Source of the DNA: Acidobacteriota bacterium
GTDB lineage: Bacteria > Acidobacteriota > Terriglobia > Bryobacterales > Bryobacteraceae
Assembly (NCBI GenBank): GCA_026394095.1
Contig: JAPKYY010001069.1
Coordinates: 1 to 5,122 of the forward strand
Reading direction: 5' to 3'
DNA length: 5,122 bases
The position numbers were made by a program, and so were the translations under genes. The notes beneath the pieces were generated by a model. That model had not been told where the DNA came from and did no database searches. It was given only the letters and a program-made list of their open reading frames with translations. This document shows, one piece after another, positions 1 to 5,122 of the stretch. Position 1 is the stretch's first letter; the number at the start of each line of letters is the position of its first letter.

Positions 1-528
1 GCCGATCACATCACCCGGTGACAAAATCGCCATCCGCTCCACAATATTGCGAAGTTCACGAGCATTCCCCGGCCAGTGATAAGACTCGAGCTCCTCCACA
101 GCCGCAGGATGAATCGTCTTCGCCTTAAAACTATTGCGACGGCAGAACTCATCGAGAAAATACTCAACCATGGCCGCGATATCAGGGACGCGCTCCCGCA
201 AGCTCGGCACCCGAATCGGCACCACTGAGAGTCGATAGTACAGATCCTCGCGAAACTGCTGCTTCTGAGCCAGCGTAGCCAGATCCTTATTGGTCGCGCT
301 CACAACGCGCACCTGTACCTTGATCGATTGCTCCCCGCCCACGCGATGAAATTCCCCTTCCTGCAGCACCCGCAGCAACTTCGCCTGGCTCGCCGCAGCA
401 AGATCCCCAATCTCATCGAGAAACAGCGTCCCCCCATCGGCCAGCTCAAACTTCCCACGACGCAAAATAGTCGCCCCGGTAAAGGCACCCTTCTCATGCC
501 CAAACAATTCACTCTCGATCAACTCGCC
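1..528 (-). pseudogene. Sigma-54 response regulator, C-terminal AAA+ fragment (out of frame with its N-terminus, runs off left edge)
   Basis: This stretch translates without a stop for 176 codons, to the window edge, as the rest of a sigma-54 activator AAA+ domain. Visible landmarks are [18 protein letters not shown] (GAFTGA loop at fragment residues 14-19, which contacts sigma-54), Walker [13 protein letters not shown] (about 32-43), sensor I-like SATN (77-80), arginine-finger segment FREDLYYRL (92-100), and [11 protein letters not shown] near residue 151 onward. A C-terminal Fis-type DNA-binding helix-turn-helix would be expected beyond the edge. The fragment is in a different frame from the receiver half at 519-1052. 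About 24 residues normally found between Walker A and ELIESELFG (the ...H..S.R...PF...NCAA.P segment of NtrC-family proteins) are absent. I see no good start codon or ribosome site at its head, so it is probably not made as a separate protein. It would be the remainder of one gene if the shift is an assembly error. Confidence 0.85.
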
Positions 529-1052
529 GCCAGCAATTCCTTGCCAGTACCCGATTCCCCAATCAGCAATACCCGAGCATCCGATCGCGCTGCAAGACTC
601 GCCTGCTCCAACACGCGCGTAAACGCGGGCGAGCTACCGATCATCCGCGGCCCACTCCCGAGCTGCTCCTTCAACCGCGTATTCTCTTCCTTCAGCGTCC
701 GCTGCTCAAAGGCCCGCGCAATCGCGAGCAACACTCGCTCCCGCGAAAGCGGCTTCTCCAGAAAATCAAAAGCCCCCGCCCGCACAGCCTCCACTGCATC
801 CTGAATCGTCGCATGTCCCGAAATCATCAACACCGGCGCTTCCGGCTGATTCACCAGCACCCGCTTCAACAGGTCAATGCCGTTACCATCCGGCAACCGC
901 ACATCAAACAGATACAAATCCGCACGCGGCGCCTGCGCAAAGGCGCCCGCACTCATGAAGGTCGAGATCGAGTAGCCTTCCCTCTCTAGAATCAGACGGA
1001 GGGAACGGCCGATGTTCTCTTCGTCGTCAACGATAACGATTCGTTTTGCCAT
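519..1052 (-). CDS. NtrX/NtrC-type response regulator, disrupted: receiver domain plus start of AAA+ domain, premature stop
   Basis: This 177-residue frame begins as a normal sigma-54 response regulator. The CheY-like receiver (about residues 3-118) has acidic pocket D9/D10, phospho-acceptor D50 ([11 protein letters not shown]), switch S78 and K100 (FLEKP). After a linker, the AAA+ domain starts at about 137, with Walker A GESGTGKE at 165-172. Six codons after the Walker A lysine it stops at TGA (521-519), whereas NtrC-family proteins run to about 450 residues. The rest of the domain lies just downstream in another frame (1-528). The [25 protein letters not shown] segment resembles NtrX more than NtrC. 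The start at 1052 is supported because it puts DDE at residues 9-11. The gene overlaps the kinase end by 61 nt. As written, the product could accept phosphate but could not hydrolyse ATP or bind DNA. If the deletion is an assembly error, this is simply the operon's activator. Confidence 0.88.
   Translation of the reverse strand: MAKRIVIVDDEENIGRSLRLILEREGYSISTFMSAGAFAQAPRADLYLFDVRLPDGNGIDLLKRVLVNQPEAPVLMISGHATIQDAVEAVRAGAFDFLEKPLSRERVLLAIARAFEQRTLKEENTRLKEQLGSGPRMIGSSPAFTRVLEQASLAARSDARVLLIGESGTGKELLAAS
523..531 (-). other. Deletion/frameshift junction inside the AAA+ domain
   Basis: On the minus strand the reading passes from KELLA directly into ELIESELFG through the GC-rich stretch GCTGGCGGCGAG. 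Matching the two halves to NtrC-family proteins requires a loss of roughly 70-76 nt that is 1 modulo 3. The repetitive GGCGGCG at the join fits deletion between short direct repeats, but that mechanism is inference. Confidence 0.75.
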
Positions 1053-2374
1053 TGTGGTTTCGCTTTCTTGAGTTGGATACGAAATGTTGCGCCGCCAAGG
1101 GAACCGGTAACCAACTCAAGGTCACCTCCCATCACAACCGCACTGCGTTTGGCGATAGACAATCCAAGCCCCATGCCGCTTCGCTTGAATGAGATCGTCG
1201 GCTGAAACAAAGTCTCCTGAGCCAGAAGACTCAAACCCGGCCCTGAATCTTCAACCGTAATTTCCAGATGGAAAGGGGTACACCGCGTACTCACCTGAAT
1301 CACTTCTGCCGCATGAGCCGCATTCTCGAGCAAATTCGTAAGAATCCCGCGCAGCAGATCCGGATCCGCCGTCGCCCAGCACTCCTGCGCATCGAGCTTC
1401 TTCCGGTAAATCACCTCAGGATGCGCACTCCTTAGAAACGCAATCCGCTCCTCAACCAGTGCATTCGCGTCCAGTGCCATTAGCTCGAGCGGAGGCTCGC
1501 TCGAAAGTTCACTAAACGCCCGCACACGCCGTTCGAGGGTCTGTACTTCCTCAGTCACTATTTGTGATGCCTGCTCCAAAAACGCCCGCTCCTCGGGATG
1601 CGATCGGGCCACCATCTCTTCCACCGTGAGCCTTATCGGCGTCAGCGAATTCTTCACCTCATGCGCCATCTTTCGAGCCAGCGTCTGCCATGATTCGAGC
1701 CGCGTGAAATACAGCAGCCGCTCGCGATTCCGGTCCAGTTGCTCCGACATATCGTTAAAGCTCATGATGGCCTGCGCCACTTCATCCTGCCCGCTCACTG
1801 CCAGCGGAGTGCGCTTCCCCCCCGTAAACGCCCGCAAAGCCTGCGTCAGTTGCTGTATCGGTCTGGTGATGTGATTGGTGAAATAAAGCAACGCAAGCAA
1901 CGCAACCAGCCAGATCGAACCAGCCACACTGGCCAGCGTCAAAAAGAACCCGCGCTTGAGATCTCGATCCCGATGCGCCTCAAGCACCTGCCGCGCTTCA
2001 GCCAGCTTCGCCTGAAGTTGAGGCAAACGCACCCCTTCCAGCTTCAAACGATAAGCCCCCTCCGGCCGAAGCAACACCAGGTCTTCCCCGTCAACAACAA
2101 AACGCTCGCGCTCATCAGCCTCAAGTCGAATCGAAGGAAACGCCTCGGCCGCAATTTTCTTAGCCTCAACGCGTTCCAGCAGAAGTTGACGGGAAGTCTG
2201 ATAAAGCGAACGCCCCGCAGCCTCCAGTTGTTGCGTAGAGGAATCCAGTTCTGCCACAGGAGCAATATCAAGCGATTGATTGAGCAGTCGCCACGAAACA
2301 AACAAGGTCGCACCAAGCGGCGCGAGCGTAGCCACCAAAAACAGAAGCAGAAGTTTATCGCGCAGTCTCGTCAC
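992..2374 (-). CDS. NtrY-like membrane sensor histidine kinase with HAMP domain
   Basis: This 460-residue inner-membrane kinase should autophosphorylate and pass phosphate to the adjacent regulator. TM1 is at about residues 8-28, followed by a non-PAS, helix-rich periplasmic part (about 30-141). TM2 is at about 143-165, then a HAMP linker with HITRPIQQL (about 168-218). The dimerisation/phospho-acceptor helix carries H238 in MAHEVKNSLTPI, where HEVKN..TPI is typical of the NtrY/NtrB type. The ATPase part has the N-box LLENAAHA (N351), G1 DSGPG (376-380), F-box LFQP (389-392) and G2 GMGLGLS (400-406). The cytoplasmic PAS domain common in NtrY is not evident. The start codon is GTG, in a GTGA overlap with the preceding gene. 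The catalytic domain should end near RIQLKKA (432-438). The last 20 or so residues are encoded inside the regulator start and look like run-on sequence. The ligand is unknown; the envelope-protein neighbours suggest an envelope signal. Confidence 0.93.
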   Translation of the reverse strand: MTRLRDKLLLLFLVATLAPLGATLFVSWRLLNQSLDIAPVAELDSSTQQLEAAGRSLYQTSRQLLLERVEAKKIAAEAFPSIRLEADERERFVVDGEDLVLLRPEGAYRLKLEGVRLPQLQAKLAEARQVLEAHRDRDLKRGFFLTLASVAGSIWLVALLALLYFTNHITRPIQQLTQALRAFTGGKRTPLAVSGQDEVAQAIMSFNDMSEQLDRNRERLLYFTRLESWQTLARKMAHEVKNSLTPIRLTVEEMVARSHPEERAFLEQASQIVTEEVQTLERRVRAFSELSSEPPLELMALDANALVEERIAFLRSAHPEVIYRKKLDAQECWATADPDLLRGILTNLLENAAHAAEVIQVSTRCTPFHLEITVEDSGPGLSLLAQETLFQPTISFKRSGMGLGLSIAKRSAVVMGGDLELVTGSLGGATFRIQLKKAKPQWQNESLSLTTKRTSAVPSV

Positions 2375-2949
2375 GGCGTGGCCAATGCTCCGAGTGTAAA
2401 AGTCTGCGTACTAGCCGTAAACCGCGCCTCTTTCGGGTCTGGCGGCCGAGAGAAGATCTCAACCAGCACTCCAAGGTCAACGCTCCCCTGAGGCCGCATC
2501 GGATTCGCAAGCTTCACCCCCGCACTGCGAATCTCCAACTGCATCGTCAGCGGCCTGGCTTTATCGATCAACGGCAGCGGCAAATGCATCCGTCCAATAC
2601 ACCACCCCGCCACAGCCTCACTCTTCAATCGATTCGTAGAATAGACAGGAGTCCGCGGGGAAGACTGCGAAAGCTGCACGGCCGAAAACGTCTCTTCCCA
2701 AAGATCGTAGCTAAGAACAAACCGGTGCAGCGTCCGCCCCAGCGGCTTCACTCCGTCCAAAACCTGCAATTGAAAATCAAAAGTGACGCTCTGGCCGTTC
2801 TTCAGCCGGTCCAGCGCCTTACCTTCAAGAAACTTCAGATTCAGCACATTCAGGCTCAGCTGGCCGTCGTTCAGGCGTGGAGATATCATCTGCGCCGCCA
2901 GCGTGTGGAGGCTCAGCAGGAAAAGCGCGATAAGTCGCGCCCGGGTCAA
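2371..2949 (-). CDS. Secreted DUF4390-like protein
   Basis: This 192-residue protein has an N-terminal signal peptide (MTRARLIALFLLSLHTLAAQ, cut near residue 20) and no other membrane segment, so it is probably periplasmic. The body is predicted beta-rich: paired short strands (LSLNVLNLKF, VTFDFQLQVLDG), then RFVLSYDLWEETFSA at 77-90. This segment is the main reason for the DUF4390 call, together with gene order: DUF4390 genes stand directly before an NtrY-like kinase in many proteobacteria. The biochemical role of DUF4390 is not known. A job as an accessory to the kinase's periplasmic sensor is inference from position. Translation starts at TTG, overlapping the upstream stop as TTGA. A GGGGA ribosome-site-like sequence lies 7 nt before it (2961-2957). 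The TTG is preferred because it is needed for the signal peptide. The 3' end overlaps the kinase start as GTGA. Confidence 0.8.
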   Translation of the reverse strand: MTRARLIALFLLSLHTLAAQMISPRLNDGQLSLNVLNLKFLEGKALDRLKNGQSVTFDFQLQVLDGVKPLGRTLHRFVLSYDLWEETFSAVQLSQSSPRTPVYSTNRLKSEAVAGWCIGRMHLPLPLIDKARPLTMQLEIRSAGVKLANPMRPQGSVDLGVLVEIFSRPPDPKEARFTASTQTFTLGALATP

Positions 2950-4175
2950 AAGTTCATCCCCACCAGAAAGATGGGCTCGATCGAGGAAGATCGGATCGGG
3001 ATTGCAATCATAGCTGTAATTCCGCTGACCACAAAACCAAGTCCAGCGGAGTGCCTGAGTACTTTAGGACGTCCCGCAGTCCAAATGGTTCCAGTGTCAT
3101 AAACAGCGCGCAAAAAACTATACCGGCCGTCGGCGGAAAAATGAATCACGCGGTCTGCCCCAAGAGGAGCAATCTCATAACGATTCCAACCGCGCAAAGT
3201 CTGCGTATTGCCCAGCACGAAGCGATCCAGTACCGGCGCACGCCCGTCTATCGCCCCGATCATCGAGCTGAGAGAAAGTGTGGCTTTCGACTTCTCACTA
3301 TTCCCGGAGGCAAAGCTGAGCCGGGCCTCGCCCAGATGCCGCCTGTAGTGGAAGTCAGAGCCAAGAGATCTGGCGGCCGCGCGCAGGCTATAACCTGCCT
3401 CCAGCGTTTGTGTGCTGGCGAGACCAAGCTGCCACTGTTTTGAGTAGCGCAGAGTAGTAATAACAGCGTGTGCTGCCTGGTTTCTCGCGGCCGGAACTTG
3501 AAATTCAAGATTGTTAAAACTAAAGCCCCCGCGCAATTCAAGCCCCGGGGCCAACGTATAGATCAGAGTCGGTTCAAAATTGGTGCGTGACCGGTAGAAT
3601 TCGCTCGATTCACCACGAAACCGCGACTGGTAAGCTTCACCCAAAAACGCCACCCGCAAATTCTTCGCCAGCGGCGCAACAAATGCTGCCCTCAATCCGC
3701 TGAACCGCTCCACCCGCTCATCGTTATCCGAGATCACTCCAACACTAGTAATTGTCGAACCCAGATTTAGATCAGCCGTCGCACCAAAGCTGAACTTCTG
3801 CTCGGAATGAAAGGCCATCCGGGGCACATTCAAATCCAGGTATTTCCGGCTTCGCTCGAGCAAAAAGTCAACCCGTATCTGGTCCTGCTTCTCACCCTTG
3901 GAAACGTTGCGCGAAATCGTAAACCCGGGAAACTCCCCGCGAATCCTGCGTTCCACCGCATCAATCGTCTCAGTGCGATAAGGCCGGCCAATCAGCCGAT
4001 CCAGTTCTCGCTGCAAAGCAGGAGACACACTGTGCTGACCGCTTTGAATCGCGATCCGCTCAATCCGGTAGCGGGAATTCACGTTCGTATAGGAAGTGTT
4101 TTCAAAGGCCACGGCCCTCTCGTGAGGGAGTGTGAGGACCGTGGCTGCCAAAAATGTGGCGAAGAGGCACTTCAT
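2946..4175 (-). CDS. Omp85/BamA-like outer-membrane beta-barrel protein with a single POTRA domain
   Basis: From ATG 4175 the protein is 409 residues with a signal peptide MKCLFATFLAATVLTLPHERAVA. Residues about 36-108 form one POTRA-like domain (YRIERIAIQSG..., then RPYRTETIDAVERRIRGEFPGF). Residues about 112-409 are amphipathic beta strands ending in phenylalanine, as usual for outer-membrane barrels. RFVLGNTQTLRGW at 318-330 matches the Omp85 LRG(Y/W/F) signature, followed by YDTGTIW (359-365), like the conserved D.G strand. It is much shorter than BamA (five POTRA, about 800 residues), so it is unlikely to be the main assembly factor. A one-POTRA architecture like that of small Omp85 proteins fits better, and the substrate is unknown. 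A longer in-frame start at 4262 exists, but the sigma-54 promoter lies inside that extension and it lacks secretion character. It heads the operon and overlaps the next gene as TTGA. Confidence 0.83.
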   Translation of the reverse strand: MKCLFATFLAATVLTLPHERAVAFENTSYTNVNSRYRIERIAIQSGQHSVSPALQRELDRLIGRPYRTETIDAVERRIRGEFPGFTISRNVSKGEKQDQIRVDFLLERSRKYLDLNVPRMAFHSEQKFSFGATADLNLGSTITSVGVISDNDERVERFSGLRAAFVAPLAKNLRVAFLGEAYQSRFRGESSEFYRSRTNFEPTLIYTLAPGLELRGGFSFNNLEFQVPAARNQAAHAVITTLRYSKQWQLGLASTQTLEAGYSLRAAARSLGSDFHYRRHLGEARLSFASGNSEKSKATLSLSSMIGAIDGRAPVLDRFVLGNTQTLRGWNRYEIAPLGADRVIHFSADGRYSFLRAVYDTGTIWTAGRPKVLRHSAGLGFVVSGITAMIAIPIRSSSIEPIFLVGMNF

Positions 4176-4189
4176 GCACAACAAAACAT

Positions 4190-4205
4190 TGCAAGCCTCA
4201 TGCCA
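4190..4205 (-). promoter_or_regulatory. Sigma-54 (RpoN) promoter of the operon
   Basis: The minus strand reads TGGCATGAGGCTTGCA, which satisfies the sigma-54 consensus TGGCAYR-N4-TTGCW at every defined base. GG (-25/-24) and GC (-13/-12) have the required 10-nt spacing. The -12 C is position 4191, so transcription should start near 4179, only about 4 nt before ATG 4175. It points into an operon that encodes a sigma-54 activator, which fits autoregulation. The sequence match is direct; activity is inferred. Confidence 0.75.
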
Positions 4206-4228
4206 ATCCACAAACCGTTGATAAATAA

Positions 4229-4244
4229 AGGCTTTCCAAAGCCT
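4229..4244. repeat. Inverted repeat (possible operator)
   Basis: AGGCTTTCCAAAGCCT is a perfect 7-bp inverted repeat around CC, lying at about -50 to -65 from the predicted sigma-54 start. The 2-nt centre is too tight for a good hairpin and no T-run follows, so a protein-binding dyad is more likely than a terminator. Its function is unknown. Confidence 0.35.
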
Positions 4245-4247
4245 GCG

Positions 4248-4262
4248 GTGTGCTCGGCACAC
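4248..4262. promoter_or_regulatory. Inverted repeat, candidate upstream activator site
   Basis: GTGTGC-TCG-GCACAC is a perfect 6-bp inverted repeat with a 3-nt centre. Relative to the predicted start near 4179 it sits at about -69 to -83. A further TGTGC half-site occurs at 4274-4278 and a TGTGT at 4266-4270. Sigma-54 activators bind dyad sites upstream of their promoters, so this is the best candidate for the operon's activator. It could instead serve the divergent gene. No bound protein can be named from sequence alone. Confidence 0.4.
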
Positions 4263-4298
4263 TCATGTGTCACTGTGCAGCCACACCCCCTTTCCCCT

Positions 4299-4314
4299 TT
4301 ACAATTCATTACAA
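4299..4314 (+). repeat. TTACAA direct repeat before the plus-strand gene
   Basis: TTACAA occurs at 4299-4304 and 4309-4314, one helical turn apart (10 bp), 36-51 bp before ATG 4350. This could be a regulator site or part of the gene's promoter (TACAAT at 4300-4305 resembles a -10 box). I find no convincing -35 partner, so the promoter reading is weak. Confidence 0.25.
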
Positions 4315-4349
4315 AAGCCGCATCCGGGGAATGAAAGACTAATCGTCAA

Positions 4350-5122
4350 ATGAGTGTAATGAAACACGTCCTCACAACCTCCCTCCTTTGTGGCGGAGTC
4401 CTGCTCGCTGCCGACTTCTGGCAATCGAAGAAACCCAGCGAATGGACAGAAAAAGAAGCCCGCAAGATTGTCGAAAACTCCCCCTGGGTCAAAGAAGTTC
4501 AGCCCACGATGAACATGCAAGGCATGGGCGGCGGAGGTGGAGGCCGAGGCGGGCGAGGTGGCGGCGGGATGGGCGGTGGTGGTGGAATGGGTGGCGGCGG
4601 TGGTATGGGCGGTGGCGGCGCTATGGGTGGCGGAGGTGTGATGGGCGGCCCGGGAGGTGGCATGGGTGGCCCAGGCGGCGGGATGGGCGGTGGCGGCATG
4701 GGTGCCGACGGCGGCGGCATGGGCGGTCCCATGGGCGGTCCGGCAGGTGGTGGCATGCAGATGCCAAAAATCAAAGTTGCCTTTGAAACCGCAATGCCGG
4801 TCGCTGAAGCCAAGGCCCGCATCGAAATTAAAGACGTCTTTGCCGGGCTGCGCGAAGAATTTGTAGTCGTCTCTGTCTCTGGTATGCGCGGTATGGGCGG
4901 CCCCGGTGGTGCGCCAGGCCGCGCTCCCCGCGAAGGCAGCGAAGATCGCGCCAAAGACATGCAGGCACGCCTGCTCCAGATGACCACCCTCAAGGTCAAA
5001 GACGACAAAGTCTATCAGCCGGCCGATGCCAAAATCCAGCAAACTCCAACAGGCAGCGTGATGCTCTTTGCCTTCCCCCGCAAAGAACTCCAGCTCACCC
5101 CTGAAGACAAACAGGTCACCTT
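4350..5122 (+). CDS. Secreted Met-Gly-rich repeat protein of unknown function (partial, runs off right edge)
   Basis: The frame is open from ATG 4350 to the window edge (257 codons seen). An alternative start at 4359 gives MKHVLTT... and is equally plausible. The N-terminus (MKHVLTTSLLCGGVLLAA) is a signal peptide; its only Cys lacks a good lipobox. Residues 22-50 hold a Trp-containing segment (DFW...KPSEWTEKEARKIVENSPWVKEV) that I recall as common at the start of secreted acidobacterial proteins. Residues 58-136 are almost only Gly and Met with some Pro, Arg and Ala, the Met being mostly 6-7 residues apart. A non-repetitive part follows (KIKVAFETAMPVAEAKARIEIKD, about 140-162). Next are a short second Gly/Pro/Arg linker (about 177-195) and a C-terminal part ending in view with VMLFAFPRKELQLTPEDKQVT. 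It is transcribed divergently from the operon. Function is not recognised. The codons use varied synonymous Gly codons and fit a real coding frame. Confidence 0.85.
   Translation, partial: MSVMKHVLTTSLLCGGVLLAADFWQSKKPSEWTEKEARKIVENSPWVKEVQPTMNMQGMGGGGGGRGGRGGGGMGGGGGMGGGGGMGGGGAMGGGGVMGGPGGGMGGPGGGMGGGGMGADGGGMGGPMGGPAGGGMQMPKIKVAFETAMPVAEAKARIEIKDVFAGLREEFVVVSVSGMRGMGGPGGAPGRAPREGSEDRAKDMQARLLQMTTLKVKDDKVYQPADAKIQQTPTGSVMLFAFPRKELQLTPEDKQVT
4569..4682 (+). repeat. In-frame tandem repeats encoding M-G5-like units
   Basis: Four 18-bp units (4569-4640) encode MGGGGG, MGGGGG, MGGGGA and MGGGGV. Two 21-bp units (4641-4682) encode MGGPGGG twice. The copies differ mainly at third codon positions, so they are degenerate at DNA level but conserved in protein. 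Less regular Met-Gly units continue to about 4757. Unit-number variation between strains would be expected for such a tract. Confidence 0.8.

Larger units (their letters stand above)
4176..4349. other. Divergent intergenic region (174 bp)
   Basis: This non-coding gap lies between the minus-strand operon and the plus-strand gene. It contains the sigma-54 promoter, two inverted repeats and a TTACAA direct repeat, each listed separately. I see no RNA gene, no terminator hairpin with a T-run and no convincing sigma-70 promoter for the plus-strand gene. Confidence 0.7.

Noticed and set aside
328..804. Plus-strand open frame of 158 codons spanning the frameshift region
   Set aside because: The minus strand carries clear AAA+ and receiver motifs over the same bases, and this frame has no recognisable feature.
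1739..2491. Plus-strand open frame of 250 codons
   Set aside because: It is antisense to the kinase, very rich in Arg, Gln and Lys, with no recognisable domain.
2584..3102. Plus-strand open frame of 172 codons
   Set aside because: It is antisense to the DUF4390-like gene and the end of the barrel gene, with Arg/Lys/Gln-biased composition and no motif.
4229..4244. Inverted repeat considered as a rho-independent terminator
   Set aside because: The loop would be only 2 nt, the stem is short and no T-run follows on either strand; neither flanking gene ends there.
4176..4262. N-terminal extension of the barrel protein from ATG 4262
   Set aside because: The extension is basic and aromatic, would bury the signal peptide about 29 residues in, and overlaps the sigma-54 promoter and the GTGTGC dyad.
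3807..4334. Plus-strand open frame of 175 codons
   Set aside because: It is antisense to the barrel gene's signal peptide and POTRA region, spans the promoter region, and lacks any domain.
4389..4394. Cys14 of the Met-Gly protein considered as a lipoprotein site
   Set aside because: The residues before it (SLL) do not make a lipobox, which needs Ala, Gly or Ser just before Cys, and hydrophobic residues continue after it, so a standard signal peptide fits better.
4299..5042. Long minus-strand open frame of 247 codons rich in His, Ala and Thr
   Set aside because: It is the antisense of the Met-Gly gene. Its composition is just the complement of Gly/Met codons, and the plus-strand frame has a signal peptide and conserved segments.

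Overview
The window looks like a piece of an Acidobacteriota chromosome, plausibly order Bryobacterales (Solibacter/Bryobacter/Paludibaculum type). This is inferred from gene content and from a Trp-rich N-terminal segment (KPSEWTEKEA...SPWVKEV) that I associate with secreted acidobacterial proteins. No rRNA or marker gene fixes the taxonomy. I see no tRNA, rRNA, CRISPR or insertion sequence.

Positions 1-4175 hold one compact minus-strand operon, read from right to left: (i) a one-POTRA Omp85/BamA-like outer-membrane barrel protein (4175-2946); (ii) a secreted DUF4390-like protein (2949-2371); (iii) an NtrY-like membrane histidine kinase (2374-992); (iv) an NtrX/NtrC-type sigma-54 response regulator (1052 to beyond the left edge). 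All neighbours overlap: 4 nt (TTGA), 4 nt (GTGA) and 61 nt. Genes ii and iii start with TTG and GTG, so translational coupling is likely. The order DUF4390 - NtrY-like kinase - sigma-54 regulator is a known proteobacterial arrangement. Here an outer-membrane barrel gene heads it, which suggests an envelope-sensing unit.

The response regulator is broken in this sequence. Its receiver domain and Walker A motif are intact. Just after Walker A about 24 residues of the AAA+ domain are missing, and the frame shifts by a non-multiple of three. The rest of the AAA+ domain (GAFTGA, Walker B, arginine fingers, WPGN segment) continues in another frame without a stop to the left edge. This is either a real inactivating deletion or an assembly error.

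Positions 4176-4349 are a divergent intergenic region. On the minus strand at 4205-4190 is a full match to the sigma-54 consensus (TGGCATG-N4-TTGCA). It would start transcription about 4 nt before the barrel-protein ATG, giving an almost leaderless mRNA. Upstream of it lie two inverted repeats, candidate sites for the activator. The operon may therefore be switched on by its own sigma-54 activator, the gene that is broken here.

Positions 4350-5122 carry a plus-strand gene, open at the right edge. It encodes a secreted protein with a Met-Gly repeat tract (residues about 58-136, with 18-bp and 21-bp DNA repeat units) between the Trp-rich N-terminal segment and a non-repetitive C-terminal part. 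Its function is unknown.
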